Below are positions 28,299 to 36,374 of a DNA stretch of 64,000 bases, one piece after another. This stretch comes from an uncultured Rhodospirillaceae bacterium. GTDB taxonomy: Bacteria > Pseudomonadota > Alphaproteobacteria > Rhodospirillales > Magnetospirillaceae. Position numbers and translations under genes: made by a program. The stretch is taken from NCBI GenBank assembly GCA_937887565.1, contig CALABS010000040.1, positions 62,001 to 126,000 on the forward strand. The letters are read 5' to 3'. The notes beneath the pieces were generated by a model. The model did no database searches and was not told where the DNA came from. It saw only the letters and a list, made by a program, of their open reading frames with translations. How positions within the stretch are numbered: the stretch's first letter is position 1; each line of letters opens with the position of its first letter.

Positions 28299-28847
28299 TC
28301 ACGCCGCGACCAAGCGGGCGATGAGCTCGGCGGCGGCCCGCAGGTCGTCGACGATATGGTCGGCGGCCCCCGCCTTGCCCTTGGCCTCCTCGCCGGCGCC
28401 CTTGCCGGTGCGCACCAGGATGGCGGTGGCGCCGACCGCCTTGCCCAGCTCGACATCGGCCGTCTTGTCGCCGATCACGAAGCCTTGGCGGGGGTCGAAG
28501 CCGTGCTCGGCCGCCGCCTGCTCGACCATGCCCGGCAGCGGCTTGCGGCAGGCGCAATCCTCGTCGGGGCCGTGCGGGCAGATGTAGATGCCGTCGATCG
28601 TGACGCCCTCGGCGGCCAGCATGGCGCGCAGGCGGGCGTGGATGGCGTCCAGCGCCTCGGGGCCGAAATAGCCCCGCCCGATTCCCGACTGATTGGTCAC
28701 CACGGCGATGCCGAAGCCCAGCTCCGCCAGCTTGCGCAGCCCCTCGGCGGCGCCGGGGATCAACTCCAGTCCGTCGGGGTCGGACAGGTAATGCTTGTCG
28801 ACGTTGATGGTTCCGTCACGGTCGACGAGGACGAAGCGGCGGCTCAT
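28299..28847 (-). CDS. gmhB: D-glycero-D-manno-heptose 1,7-bisphosphate phosphatase
   Basis: 182 residues. HAD motif I is VLVDRDGTINVD, motif II/III are VVTNQSG and RKP, and IGDKTADVELG is motif IV. The zinc-binding loop CPHGPDEDCACRKP is typical of GmhB. It dephosphorylates heptose bisphosphate for LPS inner core synthesis. It follows rsmB downstream with a 2-nt gap to its stop. Confidence 0.92.
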   Translation of the reverse strand: MSRRFVLVDRDGTINVDKHYLSDPDGLELIPGAAEGLRKLAELGFGIAVVTNQSGIGRGYFGPEALDAIHARLRAMLAAEGVTIDGIYICPHGPDEDCACRKPLPGMVEQAAAEHGFDPRQGFVIGDKTADVELGKAVGATAILVRTGKGAGEEAKGKAGAADHIVDDLRAAAELIARLVAA

Positions 28848-28849
28848 GG

Positions 28850-30124
28850 TCAGGTCCGGATCAGGCGGGCGGCGAAGAAGCCATCCATACCGCCCTCGGC
28901 GGCCAGGGCGCAAGGCAGGGTGCGCAGGAAGCCCTCGGCGGTGACGAGATCGGCCAGCCCGCCCACCTCGTCGGCGCGGATGGCGTCCAGCCGCATCGGG
29001 GCACGCTCCAGAAAGCCGGCGATCCGCCCCCGCCCTTCCTCGGGCTGCAGCGAGCAGACGCAATAGACCAGCACCCCGCCGGCGGCCAGCATCCCGACCG
29101 CCGCGTCCAGCAGCGCGTCCTGCACGCCGGCCAGCTTGGCGACGTCCTCGGGCCGCTTCAGCCAGGCGGCGTCGGGATGGCGGCGCAGCGTGCCGGTGGC
29201 CGAGCACGGCGCGTCCAGCAGGACGGCGTCGAACGGCGCCTCGGGGCGCCAGCGGGTGGCGTCGGCCACCACCACCTCGGCGTCGAGGCCCAGGCGGGCG
29301 AGATTGGCGCGCAGGCGGCGGGTGCGCGGCTCGGAACGGTCGAGGGCGGTGACCCGCGCCCCGGCGGCGGCCAACTGGGCGGTCTTGCCGCCCGGGGCCG
29401 CGCACAGATCGGCCACCCGCTTGCCCGCCACGTCGCCCAGCAGGCGGGCCGGCAGGGCGGCGGCCATGTCCTGCACCCACCAGCCGCCGTCGTCGTGGCC
29501 GGGCAGGGCCGAGACCTGCACGCCGGCGACACGGCGCAGGGTGCCGGTGGGCATGACGCGGGCCTCCAGCGCCGCCACCCAGGCCCCGGGGTCCTTGGCG
29601 GTGATGTCCAGAGGCGGCTCGGCCAGATGGGCGGCGGCGATGGCCCGCGTCGCGTCCTCGCCATAGGCCCGCGACCACGACTCCCACAGCCACGCCGGCG
29701 TGTTCAGATGTTCGGCATCCTGGGCGGCGACCATGGCGGCACCGTCACGGCCCAGGCGGCGCAACACCGCGTTGACCAGCTTGGCATGGCCCGGAAAGCC
29801 CGCCTGGCGGACCAGGTCCACCGAGGTGTCGACCGCCGCGTGGGGGGCCACCCCCATGAACAACAATTGCGTGGCGCCCAGGCGCAGCACGTCGGTCACC
29901 GTGCCCGGCGGCGGCTTGCCCGCCAGGCAGGCGGAGACCAGCGCATCCACCTGGCCCAGGCGGCGCAAAGTCGCGGCGGCCAGGCGGCGGGCGAAGGCGC
30001 GGTCGGCGTCGGCCAGCGCGCCCTCGACGGCCTCGTCGAGGGAACGGCGGCGGCGGAGCACGCCATCGACGGCGGCCAGGGCGGCGCGGCGGGCGGGATC
30101 GCCCATGGGGGAGTCCTTGCTCAT
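28850..30124 (-). CDS. rsmB: 16S rRNA (cytosine-967-C5)-methyltransferase RsmB-like
   Basis: 424 residues. An N-terminal NusB-like RNA-binding domain (about 1-140) precedes the Nol1/Nop2/Sun methyltransferase domain with DLCAAPGGKTAQLA, LLDAPCSATGTLRRHPD and the catalytic Cys in YCVCSLQPEEG. It makes m5C in 16S rRNA. An upstream in-frame extension to 30193 is unlikely to be translated. Confidence 0.9.
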   Translation of the reverse strand: MSKDSPMGDPARRAALAAVDGVLRRRRSLDEAVEGALADADRAFARRLAAATLRRLGQVDALVSACLAGKPPPGTVTDVLRLGATQLLFMGVAPHAAVDTSVDLVRQAGFPGHAKLVNAVLRRLGRDGAAMVAAQDAEHLNTPAWLWESWSRAYGEDATRAIAAAHLAEPPLDITAKDPGAWVAALEARVMPTGTLRRVAGVQVSALPGHDDGGWWVQDMAAALPARLLGDVAGKRVADLCAAPGGKTAQLAAAGARVTALDRSEPRTRRLRANLARLGLDAEVVVADATRWRPEAPFDAVLLDAPCSATGTLRRHPDAAWLKRPEDVAKLAGVQDALLDAAVGMLAAGGVLVYCVCSLQPEEGRGRIAGFLERAPMRLDAIRADEVGGLADLVTAEGFLRTLPCALAAEGGMDGFFAARLIRT

Positions 30125-30236
30125 GGCGCCTTCAATACGGGCCAACCGGATCGGGCGCAAGGGGCGGGCCTTGCGGAGCCCCATTCCGCGCATTATTCAG
30201 TTCAGGCCCGGCTTCCGCTTTTCCAGGGTCCAAACC

Positions 30237-31208
30237 ATGAGCATCACCCGCACCTTCCTCCTGTTGGCCGCCATGACCGGCCTGTTCCTCGCCGTCGGCT
30301 GGCTGGTCGGCGGCCAGGGCGGCATGATGATCGCCTTCCTGCTGGCCTTGGGCATGAACGCCTTCGCCTACTGGAATTCCGACAAGATGGTGCTGTCCAT
30401 GTACGGCGCCCAGCAGGTGGACCGCCACTCGGCGCCCGGCCTTCACGCCATCGTCGAACGGCTGGCGGCGCGGGCCGGCATGCCCATGCCCAAGGTGTTC
30501 ATCATCGACACCCCCCAGCCCAACGCCTTCGCCACCGGGCGCAGCCCCGAACACGCCTCGGTGGCCGCCACCACCGGCCTGCTGGACAGCCTGAGCCCCG
30601 AGGAGGTCGAGGGCGTGATGGCCCACGAACTGGCGCATGTGGCCAACCGCGACACCCTGATCATGACCATCACCGCCACCATCGCCGGCGCCATCGGCAT
30701 GGTCGCCAACATGCTGATGTTCTCGTCGCTGTTCGGCGGCCACCGCGACGACGAGGAGGGCGGCAGCCCGCTGGGCGCCATCGGCGGCATCCTGGTGATG
30801 ATCCTGGCGCCCATGGCCGCCGCCCTGGTGCAGATGGCCATCTCGCGCACCCGCGAATACGCCGCCGACGCCGAGGGCGCCCGCATCTGCGGCAATCCGC
30901 TGTGGCTGGCCTCGGCGCTGGAGCGCCTGGAGCAGGCGTCGCGCCGGGTGACGATGCCCGGCGCCGAGCGCAACCCGGCCACCGCCCATCTGTTCATCGT
31001 CAACCCGCTGTCGGGCCAGGGCGCCGACAACCTGTTCTCGACCCATCCCAGCATGGCCAACCGCGTCGCCGCCCTTCGCGAGATGGCCGCGTCCATGGGC
31101 ATGACCTGGGATGCGCGGGGAGGCGGCCAGGGCCGACCCGCCAGCTCCCCCCGCCCCGGCGGGCCGTGGTCGGATGGCACGCGCCGGCCCCCCGGGCCGT
31201 GGGGCTGA
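30237..31208 (+). CDS. htpX: Membrane zinc metalloprotease HtpX
   Basis: 323 residues. The zinc motif HELAHVANRDTL is near residue 140 with four membrane segments and the third zinc ligand in SRTREYAADAEGA. It degrades misfolded inner-membrane proteins with the active site in the cytosol. The C-terminal tail is Pro-Gly-rich. Divergent from rsmB. Confidence 0.95.
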   Translation: MSITRTFLLLAAMTGLFLAVGWLVGGQGGMMIAFLLALGMNAFAYWNSDKMVLSMYGAQQVDRHSAPGLHAIVERLAARAGMPMPKVFIIDTPQPNAFATGRSPEHASVAATTGLLDSLSPEEVEGVMAHELAHVANRDTLIMTITATIAGAIGMVANMLMFSSLFGGHRDDEEGGSPLGAIGGILVMILAPMAAALVQMAISRTREYAADAEGARICGNPLWLASALERLEQASRRVTMPGAERNPATAHLFIVNPLSGQGADNLFSTHPSMANRVAALREMAASMGMTWDARGGGQGRPASSPRPGGPWSDGTRRPPGPWG

Positions 31209-31288
31209 CCGCAAATGTTCTTGCATTGTTTCTGGTGATGCGGTAGCGTTTTCGGGCTACGGATGTGTCCTGAGGGCGCCACTGCTTC

Positions 31289-31750
31289 ATGATATACAAC
31301 CTAGGACAGATTGCTTTTAGGATATCGACCATTTCAGGTGCGGCGGTGCTGGCGATGGCACCGCTGCTGGCCGCCGGTGCCGACCGCCTTCCCGGCCCCA
31401 TCGAGGCGCGGGTGCTGCGGGTGGTCGATGGCGACACCATCACGGTGCGCGCCCACATCTGGCTGCGCCAGGAGGTGGAGACCACCGTGCGCATCGCCGG
31501 GCTGGACACCCCCGAGAAGAACAGCCGCTGCGACACCGAACGCGAGATGGCCCGCAAGGCGCAATCCTTCGTCGAGGCGGCGCTGGCCGAGGGCGTGGTG
31601 GTCCTGCGCGACATCGAATTCGAGAAATACGGCGGCCGCGTGCTGGCCCGCGTCTCGACCCCGGCCGGCGACGACCTGGGACGGATGGTCATCGACGCCC
31701 GCCTAGGCCGCGCTTATGACGGCCGCGCCAAGGCGGGCTGGTGCGAGTGA
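31289..31750 (+). CDS. Staphylococcal-nuclease-like (SNase/thermonuclease) protein
   Basis: 153 residues with an N-terminal signal/anchor segment (residues 10-29). The SNase fold is shown by VLRVVDGDTITVRA, VRIAGLDTPEKNSRC and YGGRVLARVS, covering the Ca-binding Asp residues and catalytic Arg. It probably cuts nucleic acid in the periplasm or outside the cell. A structured intergenic repeat begins 5 bp after its stop. Confidence 0.85.
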   Translation: MIYNLGQIAFRISTISGAAVLAMAPLLAAGADRLPGPIEARVLRVVDGDTITVRAHIWLRQEVETTVRIAGLDTPEKNSRCDTEREMARKAQSFVEAALAEGVVVLRDIEFEKYGGRVLARVSTPAGDDLGRMVIDARLGRAYDGRAKAGWCE

Positions 31751-31754
31751 GCGG

Positions 31755-31895
31755 ATACCGGATTCCGGTGATCGGAACCGATCACCGGGCCCTCAGGCGC
31801 CGGGCGGGTTTCTCCGAAACCCTTGGCTTCCGCGCCATCAGGCGCGCGGCCCTTTAGGCCTATCCAAATCCCTATTGCCGGGACTTGGTCTAACC
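31755..31895. repeat. Structured intergenic repeat, copy A (three to five hairpins)
   Basis: Stem 1 is CCGGTGATCGG/CCGATCACCGG (31765-31788), stem 2 GGGTTTC/GAAACCC (31806-31822), stem 3 CGCGCC/GGCGCG (31831-31846). It aligns with copy B at 37996-38108, including the shared text GGCTTCCGCG/GCCTTCCGCG between stems 2 and 3 and TCTAACC at the end. Copy A has two further hairpins before the end: GGCC/GGCC at 31848-31860 and CCAAATCCC/GGGACTTGG at 31864-31888. It lies between the convergent nuclease and DUF2478 genes. Confidence 0.85.
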
Positions 31896-33107
31896 TTCCG
31901 CCCGGCGGATCGCCGCCTGGCGGCAGTGGCGCTTGATGTCGCGCGGGCCGCCGCCTTCCGCCACCGTGCGGGCCAGGCCGTCGGGGTCCGTTGCGACCAG
32001 GCCGGCGGCGACGGTGACGCCATAGGGGAACAGGCGGTCGCTGAGCGGCGTGCCCGGCCCCACCACCGCCACCCGCGCCTTACGCGCCAGTCCCAGCAGG
32101 CGGGGCGCCGAGCGGTTGACCAGCGTCGAGGCGGTCATGATCACCGATTCGGCCCCCGGCAGCAGCCATTCGGCGGCATCGGCCGGGTACTGGCCCGGCT
32201 CGGGGTTCTTTTCCAGCACCTGGGCGCCGGGCAGGCGCTCGGCGATGCCGGGAAAGGCGCCCACCACCACCGTCCGGCCGGGATCGGGGAAGGCGTCGAG
32301 GCCGTTGGTGTCGGCGGCCGGCAGATCGAAGCGGTTGTAGTGGGCGTTGCAGGCGGCGATGCCCACCGCCACCTCGAACGGGTCCCACGATCGCGCCAGC
32401 CCGGCCAGCTCGCGCAGGGACCGCCCGGCCAGGCCGCCGCCGCCCGGCATGGAGCGGCAGCCGGCGGTGCCGCGTTCGGGGGTCTGGGCCATCCCGACGC
32501 CGTCGGGGCCTTCCACCAGCGTCCAGTTGAGGCCGACCACCACCCGCCGCGCCGGTCCGTCGGCGACGCCGAGCGCGAGATCGTCGTAGAGGTGGTGGGC
32601 TCCCCACCATCGCCACAGATCGGCCTCGGTGGGCATCAGCAGATCGGCGCGGCCGCCGGTGAAGTCGATCCACTCCTCCACATAGGCGCCGGGCACGGCG
32701 GTGAGCAGCGGCACGCCCTCGACCATGGCCGACAGCATCTCGGCGGCGAAGCCGCGCCCGGTGGTCTCGACCTTGGAGAACTTGTTGACCAGCACCAGGT
32801 CGGCGCGGTCGGCGACGGCGCGGCGGATGGCCCCCGACGCCTCGGCCATGGCCTCGAGGTCCAGCGAGCAGGCCCGCGACCCCGGCCCCAGCGACTGGCT
32901 GAGGGTGAGGCGGTGGCCGCTGTCCAGCTCGACCAGCACCATCTCCTTGCCGGCGGCGGAGTGATGGGTTTCCTGAACCAACCCACCCAAGCGGAAGCCG
33001 CGCCGCTTGAGTTCGGCCGCGAAGCCGGCCAGCAGCGCCTCCGGCGACCGGTCGGGGGGATAGACCACGGCACCGATGGCCGGAACGGTGGGAAGCATGG
33101 GAGTCAT
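31890..33107 (-). CDS. DUF2478-DUF4213/DUF364 fusion protein, probable metal/molybdenum-related
   Basis: 405 residues in two parts. Residues 1-175 match DUF2478, a nucleotide-binding-like domain often found beside molybdate genes (start AIGAVVYPPDRSPEALLAG, LVLVNKFSKVE). Residues 180-395 match DUF4213 followed by DUF364, a putative heavy-metal-chelating region (IAACNAHYNR, VVVGAFPGIAERL, IMTASTLVNRSAPRLL). The ATG at 33107 is used because upstream frame sequence overlaps moaA on the other strand. Divergent from moaA with a 108-bp gap containing an 8-bp inverted repeat, suggesting a molybdenum link. The reaction is unknown. Confidence 0.8.
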   Translation of the reverse strand: MTPMLPTVPAIGAVVYPPDRSPEALLAGFAAELKRRGFRLGGLVQETHHSAAGKEMVLVELDSGHRLTLSQSLGPGSRACSLDLEAMAEASGAIRRAVADRADLVLVNKFSKVETTGRGFAAEMLSAMVEGVPLLTAVPGAYVEEWIDFTGGRADLLMPTEADLWRWWGAHHLYDDLALGVADGPARRVVVGLNWTLVEGPDGVGMAQTPERGTAGCRSMPGGGGLAGRSLRELAGLARSWDPFEVAVGIAACNAHYNRFDLPAADTNGLDAFPDPGRTVVVGAFPGIAERLPGAQVLEKNPEPGQYPADAAEWLLPGAESVIMTASTLVNRSAPRLLGLARKARVAVVGPGTPLSDRLFPYGVTVAAGLVATDPDGLARTVAEGGGPRDIKRHCRQAAIRRAEG

Positions 33108-33117
33108 GGCGCACGTC

Positions 33118-33159
33118 CCTTCGGTTTCCGGCCGAGAGTAGACCATGCTTGACCGAAGG
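33118..33159. promoter_or_regulatory. Inverted repeat between DUF2478 gene and moaA
   Basis: CCTTCGGT and ACCGAAGG are perfect 8-bp arms separated by 26 nt, in the 108-bp gap between the two divergent genes. It may be an operator or RNA structure. A TATATA sequence lies at 33184-33189 near moaA. Confidence 0.35.
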
Positions 33160-33215
33160 CAAGACTCGCCTGCGCAAGCCTCCCTATATATGGTGCAACG
33201 AGGAGGAGACCCGCG

Positions 33216-34199
33216 ATGATCGATCCGTTCGGCCGCCCGGTGAGCTACCTGCGCGTCTCGGTCACCGACCGCTGCGACCTGCGCTGCACCTACTGCATGG
33301 CCGAGGATATGACCTTCCTGCCCAAGAGCGACCTGCTGTCGCTGGAGGAGTTGGAACGCCTGTGCGCGGCCTTCGTGCGCAAGGGCGTGCGCAAGCTGCG
33401 CCTGACCGGCGGCGAGCCGCTGGTGCGGCGCGGGGTGATGGGGCTGATCGCCAATCTCGGCCGGCTGGTCGAGGCGGGCGCGCTCGACGAGCTGACGCTC
33501 ACCACCAACGCCACCCAATTGGCCCGCCACGCCGACGGCTTGGCGGCGGCGGGGGTGCGGCGGATCAACGTCTCGCTGGATACCCTGGACCCCGGCAAGT
33601 TCGCCGCCGTCACCCGCTGGGGCCGGCTGGAGCAGGTGCTGGACGGCATCGCCGCCGCCAAGGCGGCCGGTTTGGCAGTCAAGATCAACACGGTGGCGCT
33701 CCGGGGCGTCAACGACGACGAGTTCCACCGCCTGGTCGAGTGGTGCGGCGCCCACGGCTTCGACCTCACCTTCATCGAGACCATGCCCATGGGCGAGGTC
33801 CATCACCGCGCCGAGCACTACCTGCCGCTGTCCGAGTTGCGCCAGGCCCTGGACCGCCGCTGGACCCTGGCCGACAGCGATCACCGCACCGGCGGCCCGG
33901 CCCGCTACGCAGCGGTCGCCGAGACCGGCGGCCGGGTCGGCTTCATCACCCCCATGACCCACAATTTCTGCGAATCCTGCAACCGCGTGCGGGTCACCTG
34001 CACCGGCACGCTGTATATGTGCCTGGGCCAGGACGACGCCGTCGACCTGCGCGCCCCCTTGCGGGCCAGCGAGGGCGACGCCCCCCTCGAGGACGCCATC
34101 GACGCGGCCATCGCCAGGAAGCCCAAGGGCCACGACTTCCTGGCCGAGCGCCTCGCCACGCCGGCGGTGGGCCGCCACATGAGCGTCACCGGCGGCTGA
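33216..34199 (+). CDS. moaA: GTP 3',8-cyclase MoaA
   Basis: 327 residues. The radical-SAM cluster motif CDLRCTYCM (CxxxCxxC) is near residue 22, and the second iron-sulfur site is formed by FCESCNRVRVTCTG (CxxC-x13-C). It converts GTP to 3',8-cyclo-GTP, the first step of molybdenum cofactor synthesis. GAGGAGG lies 8 nt upstream. The C-terminus lacks the usual final GG doublet check (ends VTGG), which is in fact present. It overlaps the convergent GT9 gene by 14 bp. Confidence 0.95.
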   Translation: MIDPFGRPVSYLRVSVTDRCDLRCTYCMAEDMTFLPKSDLLSLEELERLCAAFVRKGVRKLRLTGGEPLVRRGVMGLIANLGRLVEAGALDELTLTTNATQLARHADGLAAAGVRRINVSLDTLDPGKFAAVTRWGRLEQVLDGIAAAKAAGLAVKINTVALRGVNDDEFHRLVEWCGAHGFDLTFIETMPMGEVHHRAEHYLPLSELRQALDRRWTLADSDHRTGGPARYAAVAETGGRVGFITPMTHNFCESCNRVRVTCTGTLYMCLGQDDAVDLRAPLRASEGDAPLEDAIDAAIARKPKGHDFLAERLATPAVGRHMSVTGG

Positions 34200-35136
34200 G
34201 GGCGGCGGCCACGGCCTCGACCGGAATACGCTCCATCTCGGAACCGCCGAAATCCTGGGCGCGGATCACCGTCAGCCGCTCGGCCATGGGCGCCCACTTG
34301 ACCGCCTCGGTGGGGCCGAACAGCGACACCAGCGGGATGTCGGCCATGGCCAGCAGGTGGCCGATGCCGGCGTCGTTGGCGACCGCGCAGGCCAGCCGCT
34401 GCGCCACCGCCACCGTCGCCAGCGGCGTCACCTCGGCCAGATCCTGCAATGGCAGGCTGGCCTCGGGCAGGGCGGCGCGGATCTCGGCGTCCCATTCGCC
34501 CTCGGCCGGGCCCAGCAGCATCACCGGCACCTTGCCCTCGGCCGCCAGCCGCCGGCCGAGCTCCACATAGTTGGCCAGCGGCCAGCATTTGTGGCGGCCG
34601 CCCGCCCCCGGCGCCAGGCCCACATAAATCGGCCCGGCCGGCAGCAGGCGCGCCGCCTCCGCCGCCACCCCGGCGGGCACCGTGAAGGGGGCATCGGGGG
34701 TCCATTCGCGGCCGGCGGCCAGTTCGGCCAGATCCACCAGCTGGCGGCCCAGCGCCTTGGGCTTCCTGTAGCCGCGTGGGCGGATGTCGGACAGCAGGAA
34801 GCCGGTCGAGGGCGACAGGAACCGCCCGTGGCGCAGCCGCCGAAGCTTCCAGGCGATGCCGAAGCCACGCTGGGTGTCGATGACCAGATCGAAGCGGCGG
34901 CCGTCGCGGCGGGCGGAGCGGACGAAATCGTCGAGATCGACCCGGATCACCTCGTCTAGCAGCCCGGCCACCAGCGGCGCCAGCGGCCCCGAGAACACCG
35001 ACGGGCCGGTGCCGGCCAGCCAATGGATGCGGGCCTCGGGAAAGAACGAGCGCAGCGCCCGGATGAACGGCATCTTGACGAGGCCGTCGCCCAGCAGGTC
35101 CTCGCCCACATAGATCAGGATCGATTCAGTCGCCAT
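34186..35136 (-). CDS. Glycosyltransferase family 9 (heptosyltransferase-like)
   Basis: 316 residues. The N-terminal ILIYVGEDLLGDGLVKMPFIRALR and the C-terminal ANDAGIGHLLAMADIPLVSLFGPTEAVKW block (the heptose-nucleotide binding region) match GT9. It probably adds a heptose or related sugar to LPS core. Overlaps greB by 11 bp and is probably coupled to it. Confidence 0.85.
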   Translation of the reverse strand: MATESILIYVGEDLLGDGLVKMPFIRALRSFFPEARIHWLAGTGPSVFSGPLAPLVAGLLDEVIRVDLDDFVRSARRDGRRFDLVIDTQRGFGIAWKLRRLRHGRFLSPSTGFLLSDIRPRGYRKPKALGRQLVDLAELAAGREWTPDAPFTVPAGVAAEAARLLPAGPIYVGLAPGAGGRHKCWPLANYVELGRRLAAEGKVPVMLLGPAEGEWDAEIRAALPEASLPLQDLAEVTPLATVAVAQRLACAVANDAGIGHLLAMADIPLVSLFGPTEAVKWAPMAERLTVIRAQDFGGSEMERIPVEAVAAALSRR

Positions 35137-35677
35137 AACGGATCTCGACCACCTCCAGCGTCTCGACCCCGCCCGGGGCCTTGAACTGGACGGTATCGCC
35201 CTCGCACGCCTTGAGCAACGCCCGCGCGATGGGGGAAATCCAGCTGACCTTGCCGTGGTCCAGGTCGGCCTCGTCGACACCGACGATGGTGATGGTCCGC
35301 TCCTCGCCGCGGCCGTTCTCGTAGGTGACGGTGGCGCCGAAGAACACCTGATCGGTGTTGGGCTGGGCCTTGGGGTCGACCACCTTGGCCGCCTCCAGCC
35401 GCTTGGTCAGGAAGCGGATGCGGCGGTCGATCTCGCGCAGGCGCTTCTTGCCGTAGATGTAGTCGCCGTTTTCCGAGCGGTCGCCGTTGCCGGCCGCCCA
35501 CGACACCACCTCCACCACCTTGGGCCGCTCGACGCGGCTCAACTGGCGCAGCTCGTCCTGCAGGCGCTCGAATCCGGCCGGCGTGACGTAGTTGGGCGTG
35601 CCTTTGGGCAGGCGCGGCGCGCCCTCGGGCAGGTCGTCGTCGTCGTGGTCGCTTTCCTTGGTGAAGGCCTTGGACAT
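35126..35677 (-). CDS. greB: Transcription elongation factor GreB
   Basis: 183 residues. N-terminal coiled-coil with the acidic tip in GDRSENGDYIYGKKRLREIDRRI, followed by the FKBP-like domain (VFFGATVTYENG, SPIARALL). The GKK/YIYGKKRL block is characteristic of GreB over GreA. It rescues backtracked RNA polymerase by stimulating RNA cleavage. Confidence 0.93.
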   Translation of the reverse strand: MSKAFTKESDHDDDDLPEGAPRLPKGTPNYVTPAGFERLQDELRQLSRVERPKVVEVVSWAAGNGDRSENGDYIYGKKRLREIDRRIRFLTKRLEAAKVVDPKAQPNTDQVFFGATVTYENGRGEERTITIVGVDEADLDHGKVSWISPIARALLKACEGDTVQFKAPGGVETLEVVEIRYGD

Positions 35678-35678
35678 G

Positions 35679-36074
35679 CTACTCCCTTACCACCACGACG
35701 TGGATCAAGGCGGACTCGGCCACGCGCGTCCACGCCTTGTCGGCGGTGACCACCGGCAGCCCGCGCGCCTTGCCGAGCGCGATGCAGGCGCGGTCGCCGA
35801 GCGACAGGCCGGCCTCGCGGGTCGCCCAGCGCAGCCCTCCGCACACCAGGGCCTGGTCGCCGTCGAAGGGGACGATTTCTATGCCGAGTTCGTCGAAAAC
35901 GCCGTAGACCGTCGCGGCGGAGGTCACGTCCCGATCGATGAACTTTGCGACGACCTCGGCCACGTTCACCGCCGACATCAGGGCGCCCGGCAGGAAGGCC
36001 GCAACCTTGTCCGCGCCCGGCTCATCCAGCATCAGGGCGATGAGCGCCGATGCGTCGAGGACGCCGTCACTCAT
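35679..36074 (-). CDS. vapC: PIN-domain toxin VapC
   Basis: 131 residues. The conserved PIN acids are Asp in GVLDASALIALML, Glu in NVAEVVAKFI, Asp in GDRACIALG and Asp in VVTADKAW. It is expected to cut RNA. It overlaps the antitoxin gene by 8 nt and lies directly after it, so the two are one module. Confidence 0.9.
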   Translation of the reverse strand: MSDGVLDASALIALMLDEPGADKVAAFLPGALMSAVNVAEVVAKFIDRDVTSAATVYGVFDELGIEIVPFDGDQALVCGGLRWATREAGLSLGDRACIALGKARGLPVVTADKAWTRVAESALIHVVVVRE

Positions 36075-36312
36075 CGGCGGCCGTTTCCCGACGCTCGCAG
36101 ATCAATTCGTCCACCAGGCTTTCGCCGGGCCGCGCGAAACGCTTCATCCGCGCCTGCACCCTCCGGACGGCGACCTCGATGGGTTCGATGACCAACGCGC
36201 CGTCCACCACCCGCGCGACCACCTTGCCGCCGCCCTTGAGGCCGAGCGCGGCCCGGAGCTCGGCGGGGATGAGCACCCTGCCGTTCTCGGCCATTGTCAG
36301 GTGGACTTGCAT
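36067..36312 (-). CDS. vapB: AbrB-type antitoxin VapB
   Basis: 81 residues from ATG 36312 (AGGAG 8 nt upstream). A SpoVT-AbrB swapped-hairpin domain is shown by ENGRVLIPAELRAALGLKGGGKV, followed by a charged C-terminal arm that would wrap the toxin. It probably represses its own operon through the nested palindrome upstream. Confidence 0.9.
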   Translation of the reverse strand: MQVHLTMAENGRVLIPAELRAALGLKGGGKVVARVVDGALVIEPIEVAVRRVQARMKRFARPGESLVDELICERRETAADE

Positions 36313-36323
36313 GGAACAAACTC

Positions 36324-36361
36324 CTGCGGCTGTCATACTATGAGTATTTGACACGCCGCAG
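36324..36361. promoter_or_regulatory. Nested palindrome in vapBC promoter, candidate operator
   Basis: Outer arms CTGCGGCTGTCA and TGACACGCCGCAG (one bulged base) enclose a perfect inner palindrome ATACT-ATG-AGTAT at 36335-36347. On the minus strand TTGACA (36367-36372) lies just outside and could be the -35 box. Size and symmetry fit cooperative binding of VapBC. Confidence 0.7.
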
Positions 36362-36374
36362 GAAAATGTCAAGG

